From Benincasa hispida (lineage: Eukaryota; Streptophyta; Magnoliopsida; Cucurbitales; Cucurbitaceae), in the NCBI RefSeq assembly GCF_009727055.1, contig NC_052359.1, positions 60,075,471 to 60,139,470 on the forward strand: 64,000 nucleotides of DNA, read 5' to 3'. Shown here one piece after another: positions 45,750 to 57,544 of this stretch. The notes under the pieces are model-generated. The model saw nothing but the letters and a program-made list of their open reading frames with translations. It was not told where the DNA came from and made no database searches. The translations under genes and the position numbers were made by a program. Position 1 is the stretch's first letter. Each line of letters opens with the position of its first letter.

Positions 45750-48555
45750 CATTTCCCAACTATTTTCATGAAAAACTAAATGTTGGGTCCCACCAAAAGT
45801 TCAAGTATTCAATCGCCAAATTGAATGTAGGCAGATTTCAACTTTTTATAAAAATATTTATAGTGACAATTGTTGTGAAGTTCAGGACCACGACACAAAT
45901 ACCAATAAAATATAATATTAAAATAAATATAAAATAATATAATAATAAAATAAATTAAACATAATATATAAATAAATAAATAAATAAAATAACAAAATAT
46001 GAAATAAAAAATTTCTCTAAAATCTCCACATTCTTCAATTTTCATAGACTTTGTTGTGTCTTCCAAAACCCACCAAATATCATTATTTATAGGCAATTTG
46101 GAAGTAAGATGTGGATTACATGGATACTAGTAATGTGTAATGTTGAGACACATGAATAACATTTTAGGAAATGGAGGCATGACACATGGTCAATGGACAC
46201 TAAGCATGAGCATCTATTATCATAATATTTATAATACTCCCACTTAGATGCCCATTATATATATGAAATATGCCTTGTTAAAACCTTACTAGGAAAAAAT
46301 CCAATGGGAAAAAATTCTAGTAAAGGGAAAGAGTACATATTTCATATAATTCATACTCCTAAAAAGTATATTTACTCTCCCTCATGGAAACATCACGTGA
46401 GATCTCTGAGTTGCCACATTCTAATATTGTGCATCAATTTCTCAAAGGTTACGGTTGGTAATCATTTTGTAAATAAGTCTGCTAGGTTATCCTTTGAACA
46501 AATTTGTTATATAGTGATGTCACAATTTTCTTCAAGATCATGAGTGTAGAAAAGTTTTGGTGAAATATGTTTTGTTCTATCTTCTTTAATATACTCTTTT
46601 GATTTGGGATATGCATGTTGTGTTGTTTTCGTATAATATTATTGAAATATTTTTACTAGAAGACAAACCACATGTTCCACGAATGTGTTAGGTCATCAAT
46701 CTTAGTCATACATATTCGCAACTAACCTCGTGAATTACAAAAATTTCAGCATGATTTGAGGAAGTAGTAGTTATGATCTGTTTCATTGATTGTCATGATA
46801 CAATAGTTCCTCCACATGTGAATTGGTAACTTTTTTTAGATCTAGCTTTGTATGGATCAGATAAATATCGAGAATATGCATAATCAATCATATCAAAATT
46901 CGTTTTATTTGAATAAATCAAACTCATATCAAACGTTCCTCAGAGATAACGGAGTGTATGCTTAATCCTGTTCCAATTTCTTTTTGTTGGAGAAGAACTA
47001 TATCTTGCTAATAAATTTATTGAAAATATAATATCTGGTCTTGTATTATTAGCAAGATACATAAGTGCACAAATTGTACTAAGATATGGTACTTCAGGAC
47101 CAATAAGTTCTTCATTATCGTATGGAGGTCAAAATATATCTTTTTTCCTATTTAGTGAATGAACTTCCATTGGAATGTTTAATGGATGTGCTTTGTTCAT
47201 ATAGAACATTTTCAATTTTTTTTTTCTAAATAAGTTGACTGATGAACGAATATCCCATCTACTAAATACTCAATTTGTAAGCCAAGGTAAAATTTTGTTT
47301 AGGCCAAGAAGGAAGACTGGATGATCCGCTCAAACTCGTTTCAGTATTTGCCCTGACTTGAAAGGCCTGAGTGAGTTTTTGAGATCTTTCATCTCAAATT
47401 CTTTCTTAAGATATTCTATTACCTTTGAAAGCTCTTCAGGAGTTCTAATTATATTTAAGTCATCAATATATACAGTCATAATAGCAAATCCTGACTGTGA
47501 TTTCTTTATAAAAACACATGGACATATTGAATTTTTTTTTTATATTCTTCTTCCAACAAATATCCACTCAAGCGATTGTACCACATTCGTTCTGATTGTT
47601 TCGATTCATAGAGTGATCTCTGTAATTTTATTAAATACAATTTTCGGGAATATGATTTATATGTTTTAGGTACCTTAAATTCTTTTGGGATTCTCATATA
47701 AATATCATTATCAAGAGATCCATATAAATATGCTGTGACTACATCCATAAGATGAATGTCCAGATTTTCATACACAGTCACACCAATTAAATATCTTAGT
47801 GTAATTGACCACTGGAGAATATGTCTCCTCATAATCAATACCAGGTCTTTATGAAAAACATCGTGCAATTAGTCTTACTTTATAACTTGTGACCACATTA
47901 TTTTCATTTCTTGTCCTCACAAATATCCATTTGTATTCCACAGGTTTGACATCTTATGGTGTCCAGACTACTAGTTCAAAAACCTGACGTTCTGAAAGTG
48001 AATTTAATTTTGTCTCGATTGCTTCTTTCCACTGAGGCCAATCTTCTCTATGTCGACATTCTTCAATAGATTTTTGTTTAGGAGTCTCACTTTCAGATAT
48101 AATATCAAGAGCAACATAGTATGTAAAAATATTGTCAATAACTACATTAGTTTGGTTCCACTTTTTCCTGTCATGACATAATTTATTGAAATCTCATTAT
48201 TATCTTTAGGTATTTCACCTTCCTTACTAGGCATGTTAAGGATTTCTTCACGGATATTTACATCCTCAACCAAGTCTTTTTTACTATTAATTATTTTCCT
48301 TTTTTGAGAATTTTTATCTTTGGAACCCATTGGTCTACCACGCTTCTGGTGTGTTCTAGACTCATTAGTGACAACTTGCTGTGTTGAAATATCAATTTTC
48401 GATGAAACATTTGCAGCTCGTATATGTGACTTAGTTACTTTCTTTGCATCTCTAAATGCATTTGGTAGTTGTTTTGCTATATTTTACAAATGAATTATCT
48501 TTTGAACTTCAAGTTCACATTGATCTATACTGGGATCTAAATGAGACATCGTATA
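45750..48555 (-). mobile_element. Truncated Ty1/copia element 3 (3' half)
   Basis: Minus-strand pol pieces: 48330-48142 and upstream (region before RT); 47868-47506, reverse transcriptase with LMDVVTAYLYGSLDNDIYMR and KLQRSLYESKQSERMWYNRL; near 46480, the closing DNLADLFTKM of RNase H; then a polypurine tract (AAGTGGGAG near 46237). Sequence from there to about 45750 would be its 3' LTR. There is no gag or 5' LTR: the element is cut at about 48555 by LTR sequence of another family. Several stops interrupt pol. Confidence 0.75.
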
Positions 48556-48614
48556 GTTCGATCGTTTGCTTCCTCCTTCCTTCTACCAAATTTACACAAA
48601 GCCCACACCTCCTG
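48555..48614 (+). repeat. 60-bp LTR fragment of the copia-2-related family
   Basis: GTTTGCTTCCTCCTTCC...AAAGCCCACACCTCCTG matches 58680-58740 in the solo LTR, but is cut at CCTCCTG where the next LTR starts. Confidence 0.6.
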
Positions 48615-50863
48615 TGTTGGATTTTTTTGTCCTAAAACTCGTAGTTTGTAAATTAATAAACATATTCTGTTTTGTTTTTCGATAAAGTTGTTATTGAAAT
48701 TGTAATCTTGAATCCAATAAACTAAGGTCCTGAGGCTATTTAATGTAGTTTGAACTTTATGTAGTGATATAAATGTGGATCAAGTTCAAATATATAGCCA
48801 AAATGGTCTATAGTATATGAGTAAGGTTGGGCACCTTATTCTGGGGACACTATGGATGCGGCCCACTTTGTAGTTAGTACAAACGATGGGATCCTGAATC
48901 GTTCATATAGAGATATGTGAGTGGGGGCATCCTATGCAATGAGTTTGCATAAGACTGAACCATGAAATAGTCACTTTTTACGTTCTAAATGCCGTTTTAT
49001 GCATAAAATTGACTATTTCGTTAATTGATGACCTAGGTAACTTAATCCTAATCCTCAGCTAACTACGAACTCCTGTTCACTCGGAATTATCCTTAGATCT
49101 GCATAGGTGAGGGCAGCTCATTATCGCTAGCCCAATAAGCCTCCCATTTTAGGGGTAAGATCAGGTGGATAGCTGGGAATATAGGGTCTTGAACAAGGGG
49201 CCCCACCCTCTTCTTGGCCATAGAGGGGTTCGGTTTATAGGTTGGACCTTAAACCAATTGTTCATTAGAGAATCAATGGAACTTAAGGAACAAGATGTAG
49301 TCTTGGGGGTAAAATGGTTTTTGTGACCCAGCCGAGATTATGAACAACCTGTGAAGGATTAGCTTACTAATCATGGTTATATCAAATGGACACAAATATA
49401 TCTATAGTGGGGAGAGTGCAACTACGAGACTATAATGGAATGACCCGTTAGTTAACGAATGTTGATTAGCTCCGTCTAAAGAGTTTAGCTAGCTAATCTC
49501 GGATCGTTGGAGCCCATGATCTATAGGTTCATTAGGTTTCCCTACTAGCTCATATGGAATAAACTTAGAGCAGTATGATAGAATAATTCGAATTGTTCGA
49601 ATTAGGTGAAGAGAGCGAAACCGACAAGTATATGAGATATAGTGGTCAGGTTTTTCAGTTTAGAGATACAGCTTTAATATTTAAATGTGATTTAAATATC
49701 AAGAATATGAATACGTTCATATTCGGAAGCTCGGAAATAATGGAAATGGTCAAAGATGTAAAATGTCAAAGAGTTGACTTTTGACTTTGAAAAGTCAAAC
49801 TTTGACCGATCTTATATTCAAATGTGATTTGAATTTCGAGAAAATGAATGTAGATTCATGCTCGGGAGGTCAAAATTAGTCAACACGGAAAAATCATAAA
49901 AAGTCAAAATGTTGACTTTTTGGTCAAAGTTTGACTTTGATAAAATGACTATTTTGCCCTTTGACTAAAGTTAGTGGGAAAATCCAAACTTTTGTTGGAT
50001 AATTCCACTAACAAAATAGTGAGCTAGGTATTGGCTTTTAGTGGAGACATTAAGCCCACTTAGATAGTATATTCTAGGTGTTGGGTTTTTATGGATTTGT
50101 TTCATGCAAATGTTGCATGGCTTTTTTCTATAAATTGGGCTTTCAATTATGGATGAAAGACTTTTGGCCTTTTTTCCAAAATTGTTTTCCTAAATTGGGT
50201 TGGAAAAATAAAAACCCAAACCTAAATTCATTCTTATTTTCCATCTCTTTCTCTCTCTCGGTTTTCTTCATCCATCGTGTCCCACAATCCGGTTCTGAGT
50301 CCAGAGGATAGTAGGTCAACTCTAGGGGTGGTCTGGAAGAGTTGGATCGAGATTCAGCGAGGAAAAGCGTTTTTTGGGAGCTACAAAGGTTGTATTCCAT
50401 CCCTTTTATTTACTGTTTTTTCCCTTCAATTACATGCTAATTTTCTTTTAATTAAAAGTAATTAGAGTGTAATTAGGTCATTTTTCCGCTGCGTATGTCT
50501 CGTGTTCCATCATCCTGGATTCTCACTCCGAGAATACCAAGGTTATCGAATGTAGTGTCGAAGGGTTGCTGTTTGAGGAGCAGATTGTTCGTGATTATAA
50601 CGACAGCGAGAGGTTGGCTAGATGATTGCTCACGAGAGCAAGATATTTCCGTGCGATTGCGCATGAGAACGAAGAATTTCTAGAAGAAGAGTTCTTCAAG
50701 GGTATGTCTCTCAATTCCTTTTGTATTTGATTAAGAAAGCATGTTGTAATTTTCTTGAATATGCATAACTATTTTGTATATTTGTGAATGCATTTATTCT
50801 TGCACAATAGGCTTGGAAAGATCTTGCTTCCGCTCATGGAGATCTCTATTCAGATTTCCTTCA
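48615..50863 (+). repeat. LTR (2249 bp), possibly the 5' LTR of copia 2
   Basis: Starts TGTTGGATTTTTTTGTCC and ends CTTGCTTCCGCTCATGG...TTTCCTTCA, the family's end. The inner modules (GGTCTATAGTATATGAGTAAGG, CCTGGATTCTCACTCCGAG) match the other LTRs. The flanks TCCTG and AGTTC differ, so it is not a simple solo LTR. No tRNA-Met primer site follows, and its start is only loosely like 61397 onward, so pairing with copia 2 is uncertain. Confidence 0.6.
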
Positions 50864-52960
50864 AGTTCTATGTTGAATGGTTTGCATTTAATGGATGGTT
50901 TCGGGATTAGATGTCTTACTTTTGTTTTTTTTTTTTTCACAATTTTTGTTTCGTGGTGGTTCCTGCCCGAATTCTAGAGAAAACAAGGCGAAAAGTGGTG
51001 GAGTTTCGATGATGTTCGAAACTGTACAATGGGCGATTGTACAATAGCGTCGTGACGCCATGTCCTAGCGTCACGACACTGCGATGCGACGAATGAAGGA
51101 AACTTTGTAGCATCGCGACGCTCCAAGATAGAGTTTTTCACGCGGTCAGCTCCATTTAGCTTTAATTCGTGGTATGCTGTTCCGGTTCAGTTCATGGGTT
51201 CTCTAGTTCAAGCGATTTTGGGTTCATTTGAACCGATTTCAGGTCTAGTTCGAGCGGTTCAAGCCCGGTTTACCTGTTTCGAACGGGAATGATTTTTTTT
51301 TTTTTAGTAATAGTTAGATTAAAATTTCCTTTTAGGTGTCCAATCCCGATCCGTTAATTGCTTTTCTATTATACATGTGATTATGATTTATTTTATTATT
51401 ATATGCCATATAGTATAAAATCTCAGCATAGTTTATGCATTTGATTTCATGTATCATATTATAAATGTTATAATTTTAGATGCATGATTTAATTTTATAG
51501 CATGCTCATGCATCATATAATATAAATGTTATACTATATGCATGCAAGCATTAATAGCATATCTATGCATCATTTATATTATAATTGTTATGATATATGA
51601 TTCGATGAGTGTATGAATGTATGTTATAGTATGTTTCATCACCTTATTATATAAATGTTATATATGTTAGTAATGAAATGAAATTTCATGAAGCATGATA
51701 CTATTTTAGATAATTTATAAATGTTATAATTTACTAAAGTGTGTCAAAGCATGCAATGTATGGTTTTAATTTATTTCTTTTGTTTATAATTGTTATAACA
51801 AAATAAAATTAGAAATTAAAATCAATAGTTCAGAGGTGCATGCAAAACTTAGGTTAAAATCATTTTTAAATTATTTTAAAACATGATTTAGATAGACCTA
51901 AGATCACATTTCAAATGAGATTAGAAATTTAAGTTTAATCTTTTAATCGATTTAATAGTATTAAATTGATTCTTAATAAAAGATTAACTTTGTAACAAAT
52001 GTATCTATAAAAAACCTTTTGTCTAAGGCGAGTTCTGTTTAGGCTGGGGTATTTAAGTTGACGAAAACATAACACCCCTACCTAGGAACTTATTGAAAAG
52101 GTGAATTAGATTGATTTGTTACAAGCATGCAAGTTTGATTAAAGTTTGTTAAAGAGTTTAACAGACCTTAATCAAAATTGTTCAACTATCCAAAGGCAAA
52201 TATTGTTTTTGGGCAAATTAAACATTCACTTAGTTAAAATCAGTAGCCAGATTTTTCTAAGTTAATTAACCCTAGGTAAAACACTCAGTGGGAGGAAAAT
52301 GGGGTATATGATATTTCATTTTTCATTATCGTGAGATCTATACTTGGCCTCGAGGCACCTTGAGTGCCCCCTTACAGATGGCATTTGTATAAATCAATAT
52401 CAAGGTGAATGGAGAGAGTGTTTATAGTAAGTGGAAGCAGAACGTGTAACAACAAATACCTTAGTCTCTCTCATTAGTTTGAAGTAAAGTTTCATGCATG
52501 GCCTCGTGGCACATTGAGTTTCCCCCTATATGATGACATTTTTGCATGATGCTTTATTCAAACTCCAACAATGGATAGGGTTACTTTATTTTCATGTCCC
52601 AATTGGGTTTTCCCTACGGTCGGCTCATTGGGGTGGAACTCTAGGACCTAAAATGAGGGGTTACACTTACAAGAATTGTTAAGTGAGTTTAACAAATTTT
52701 GGACCTAATAACGATGACTAATAGTGACAGTAAGAAGAAGTTGTTCTATCTATTAATTGAGATTGTCTCATTTCAGTGAAGGGGCACCTGATCACCCCAT
52801 GGCAGCTTTTGTCCTACCTCACTGCAACATCATTGCAAAATAGATATCACTTAGGGTACATTAAATTTTTTTTTGCTAAAAAATTGATTGGTTGTCTTGA
52901 TGGTTTAATACAATTAGACTAATTATAAATAATTTGTATGGTTTCAACAATTTTTTCAAC
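50864..52960 (+). other. Untranslated region before copia 2 gag, with unusual repeats
   Basis: About 2.1 kb with no gene. It holds an inverted-repeat cluster (51023-51080), a run of Ts (51292-51304), the periodic TATAAATGTTATA array (51460-51800) and a diverged pair of GGCCTCG-GGCAC-TTGAGT segments (52343 and 52500). Its position suggests the leader of copia 2, but part may be another element. Confidence 0.5.
51460..51800. repeat. Periodic TATAAATGTTATA array
   Basis: The word TATAAATGTTATA or TATAATTGTTAT occurs at 51460, 51521, 51580, 51650, 51716 and 51785, spaced 59-70 bp. Spacers share GCATGAT/CATGCATCAT words. Six diverged tandem units. Confidence 0.75.
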
Positions 52961-53860
52961 ATGGCTTCCGCTACCCTAAATTTACTCGCCACTGACAAAC
53001 TAATAGGAGAAAATTATACTTCGTGGAAAGATACGATCAACACAATCCTTATCATTGATGACCTTCGTTTTGTCCTTATAGAAGACTGTCCTCCCATTCC
53101 AGCTCTCAATGCTGCTTGAAATGTTTGAGAAGCATACGAGTGACGGACACGAGCAAATGAGAAGGCCCAAGTGTACATCTTGGCAAGCCTTTCCAAAGTC
53201 TTGGCCAAGAAGCATGAGCCTATACTTATGGCCCATGAGATTATGGAGTCCTTAAAGGGAATATTCAGACAACCGTCCACATAGCTCAGGCACGACGCTC
53301 TCAAACACATCTTCAATGCCCGTATGCAAGAAAGGGCATTTGTTCGAGAACATGTTCTCAACATGATGGTCCACTTCAACGTAGAGAAGACGAATGGGTC
53401 CGTCATCGATGAAGGCAATAGTTTAGCTTCATTTTGGAATCTTTACCTGAAAGCTTCCTACAGTTCCGTAGAAATGCTGTTATGAACATGATTGACTACA
53501 ACTTGACCACCTTGCTCAATGAGCTACAGACCTTCTAGTTCTTGGTGAAAACCATGAAACAGAAGGGTGAAGCAAATGTTGCTTCTTCCTCTAAAAAGTT
53601 TCACAGAAGTTCAACTTCTGGAACAAAGTCTGTGCCTTCTTCTTCCGACACCAAAAAGTGGAAGAAGGAGAAAGGTGGAAAGGGGAAAGCTAATCCACCA
53701 GTTGCTGCCCAAAAGGGCAAGAAAGCCAAGGTTGCAAAGGGAATCTATTTCCATTACAACCAGGAGGGACATTGGAAGAGGAACTGTCCCAAATACTTGA
53801 CGGAAAAGAAGAAGGCCAAACAAGATAAATATGATTTGTTTTGGAAACCCGTTTAGTGGA
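52961..53860 (+). pseudogene. Copia 2 gag (frameshifted)
   Basis: Begins ATG at 52961, ASATLNLLATDKLIGENYTSWKD. A stop follows at about codon 53, and the frame recovers in pieces. The Lys-rich end (53542-53856) holds GHWKRNCPKYL, the last half of a CCHC knuckle, but the first two cysteines read as Tyr, so the zinc site is lost. It is gag of the copia family common in cucurbits (inference). Confidence 0.8.
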
Positions 53861-55112
53861 GAATTATGATTCAGCCTAGAAAATTGATTTGAGCGCCAGT
53901 AACCACGTTTGTTCTTCATTTCAGGGAATTAATTCATGGCAACAACTAGAAGCTGAAGAGATGACGATGCGGGTTGGAACTAGACACGTTGTCTCGGTTT
54001 TGATAGTGGAAAGTCTCCATTTAACTTTATAGAATAGATATATTTTGTTAGAAAATGTATATGTAGTTACTGGTTTGAAGAGGAACTTAATTTCTATAAA
54101 GTGTTTACTTGAACAATCATATTGTATAAACTTATTTGTAAATAAAGTGTTTATTTCTAAGAATAGTGTCAATATTTGTTTAGCTGAACTGGAAAATAAT
54201 TTATATATTCTAAGACTGTTAGCAACTAAAGTCCTCCATAACACTGAAATGTGTAAACTGCGATAACTCAACATAAAAGACTTGAAATTTCTCCTAAAGA
54301 AAATTTCCAACTTTGGCACCTGAGATTAGGATACATCAATCTCAATAGGATTGAGAGATTGATGAGGAATGGTCTTCTAAGAAAGTTAGAAGAAAATTCT
54401 TTACCAGTATATGAGTCATGCTTTGAAGGCAATATGACTAAAAGACCTTTTACTGGAAAAGGTCATAGGGCTAAAGAACCTCTAGAGCTGGTACATTCAG
54501 ACTTCCGTGGTCTGATGAATGTCAAAGCAAGGGGAGGTTTTGAATATTTCATCACCTTTACTGATGATTATTCAAGACATGTGTATGTTTATTTAATGCA
54601 ACATAAGTCTAAATCTTTTGAAAAGTTCAACGAATTCAAGGCTGAAGTTGAAAATGCATTAAATAGAACAATTAAGACATTTCGATCTGATCGAGGTGGA
54701 GAGTTTTTGGATCTAACATTCTAGAATTATTTGATAGAGCATGGAATTGTTGGGGTTTGATGCCTTAAACTCTCGTTGGGTCCTATAGTTTATAAACATT
54801 GTATTGAACAAACGCTTGTGATGTAATAATATGAGATATTTTCTTCGCTATTGTCTATGAAACATGAGATGTCTTATTTGCTTTACCACAAACCAATGAA
54901 CTAAGATCCCTGGTTGGCATTGTAACTTAAGTATGTATATGGAGACATACAGGTAGATTATGCCTTAAGTGATAACCAAAATGGTCTGTAGCATATGAAT
55001 ATAGGTGGGAAAACTTATCCTGGTGCCACTACGGATGCAGCCCACTTTGTAGATTGTTACAAGTGTTGTGAAATGCTATAGATGGTCTGATCTTGATCAT
55101 TCATGTGGAGAC

Positions 55113-57234
55113 ATGCGTGTTGGGGATGATGCCTTAAACTCTCATGTCTTATAGTTTGTAAACACAGTTTTGAACAAACGCTTGTGATGTATAATATATG
55201 ATATTTTCTTCATTACTTGTATCTGAACATTGGATGTTTTATTTGCTTTACCACAAACCAATAAACTAAAATCACTGGTTGTCATTATGTAACTTAAGTA
55301 TGTATGTGGGGACATACAAGTGGATCATGTCTTAAGTGATAACCAAAAATGGTTTGTAGTATATGGATATAGGAGGGAAACCTCATCTTGGTAACGCTAT
55401 GGATGCGACCTGCTTTGTAGAATAGTTACAAATGTTATGACTTGCTACAAATGGACAGATCCTGATCATTCATGTGAGGCCATGTGAGCGGGGGCGTCCT
55501 ATATAAAGAGTTTGTATAAGACCTGACCATGAAGTGTTAACGTCTCGTTATATAACACCGTTCATGATAGAGACTTTACTTCACTAGGATGACCATAGGT
55601 AACATGATCTCAATCTTGAGTGAGTTGGGAACTTCTGCCTTTAAGGGTGGTCCTTTGATTTGCATGGGTGCGAGTGGCCAGGTCACCGACTCAAACCTAC
55701 CACTTTGAGGATTCGTTTGATTTGGAAGCTGGGAACTTAGCTACACAAGATGGAATTCACTTTTTCCCCGAATCTGGGCTGAGTAGATAGATTATGCCCT
55801 TAAGGGCTGATGCTGGGGCTTGAACGATGTGGCACCACACACCTTCTCATGGCCTGAGAGGTGTTCACAAATAGTAGGACTATGTTGTATTGTTCATTAG
55901 AGGAATTAGTGGTACTTAAGGAGTTAGATGTAACTATAGGGGAAAAACGATAAATTGGCCCAGCTGTACTTACGAGCATCTGTGAAGGGTTACCGTGCTG
56001 TTGATTGGTTATATCCGATGAACACAGAAATATATCTGTGGTACGAAGAGTTCAGCTGTCGGTCTTGAGTGGAATGCCTGACAGTTAACGGATGGTGGAT
56101 CTCGTGGTTAAAGAGTTTAGTTAACAATTCACGTACCGTTGGAGCTTTGAGCCATAGGTCCATAAGGTCCCCTTGGTAGTTCAATGGATTCAAATTGAGA
56201 ATCAGTTTTTGGGTCAGTTTGAAATGTTCAAATTGACAAGAGGGAGTTCAATTATATATGATATGATTGAACTGGTTAATTATATATGATATGATTGACT
56301 TTATATATAAGATACATTAATTGGAGTAAAAATGATATAAATATGATTTATATCTAGTGGAGGAGAAAACATTATGGTTTATATATGATATTAAAATATA
56401 AGTTAATGAATATAATATGATTATATTTATTATTTTAATTGGACGATTATAGGATAATTGTGCCTGCCGTTTTCTCCGTAACCGTGTGATAGTGGGAAGT
56501 TTCATTCAGTTTTCGTAACTGAAGAATAAAATGAAAATCATTTTCATTTTGGCAGAGTACACAGAATTCGCTCAAGCAAAGTGTATACTGCCTATAGCTT
56601 AACTGACCGAGAAACTATACGATAGCTCAAAGTTGCTTCACGATCGTATACACATGTGCCTCTCCTAAACGACCACTTAAGTTTTCTAAATGATCGTCTA
56701 GTGTCTGAGCGATTACTAAATGATCATCTATACGATCGTTGTCTTTTTCCTATATGATCGTGTACCTCTTCTAAACGATCAAGCATTGTCTATATGATAG
56801 ACCCTACCTTTCTCCCCCTTGCTTGGTCGTTGTATACAATCTTCATATCCTCCCCCCACTACCAAATTCCAATAGAGCCCACTCTTTGGATTCTCACCCT
56901 GAGAATACCGAGGGTTCTAAGTGGTGGTGTCATCCTCATTGTTGCGGTGTTCGTGAGTAGATGACCGGAGTTTTGCTGAACGATTGCTTAGACGTTCTAA
57001 CGAGAGTGAGAGCAGTAGTCCTTTTGGAGAGAATGAGATTTGCTGTGGAGAAAGATTCTTCAACTGGTAAGTTTTCTTGTTCTCTTGTTGTTTTAATTTC
57101 AAAGCATGTCGGTAATTCATTGTATAATGCTTATCTATTCTATTAGAATGTAAATACGGTAATTCTGTCACAATGTATTTGGAACGATCTGCTTCCGCTC
57201 AGAGGTACTCTTGTATAAGAGTTCCTTTAATGCG
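55113..57234 (+). mobile_element. Inner solo LTR, flanked by ATGCG
   Basis: ATGCG at 55113-55117 and 57230-57234; the insert 55118-57229 (2112 bp) starts TGTTGGGGATGATGCC and ends GAGTTCCTTTA (CA mutated to TA). The outer LTR continues on both sides: ACATGCG, then ATGCGAGTGGGGGCATCC. Confidence 0.92.
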
Positions 57235-57346
57235 AGTGGGGGCATCCTATACAAAGGAGTTTGTATAAGATCGGACCACAAAGTGTATTAGTCTCGTTAT
57301 ATAATGTCGTTCATGACAGAGACTTCATTTCACTAGGATGACCATG

Positions 57347-57544
57347 GGTAACATGACCTCAATCCTAAGTGGGTTGGAACTCCTGCAATTGAGGGCGGTC
57401 TTTTGATTTGCATAGGTGTGAGTCTGTCTCTTATACACATCTAGATGTGTATAAGAGACAGACGATAGGTGACATGACCTCAATCCTAAGTGAGTTGGGA
57501 ACTCCTGCCTTTGAGAGCGGTCTTTTGATTTGCATAGGTGCGAG
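57347..57544. repeat. Near-duplicate flanks of the adapter
   Basis: 57347-57423 and about 57468-57544 are the same roughly 77-bp LTR segment (GACCTCAATCCTAAGTG...GATTTGCATAGGTG) with a few differences. A single LTR would contain this once, as 55118-57229 does. Confidence 0.9.
57424..57461. other. Nextera (Tn5 mosaic end) mate-pair junction adapter: assembly artefact
   Basis: CTGTCTCTTATACACATCT followed at once by its reverse complement AGATGTGTATAAGAGACAG, 38 bp, perfect. This is the Nextera mate-pair circularisation junction. It encodes SYTHLDVYKRQ, a known contaminant peptide. It is not plant DNA. Confidence 0.98.
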
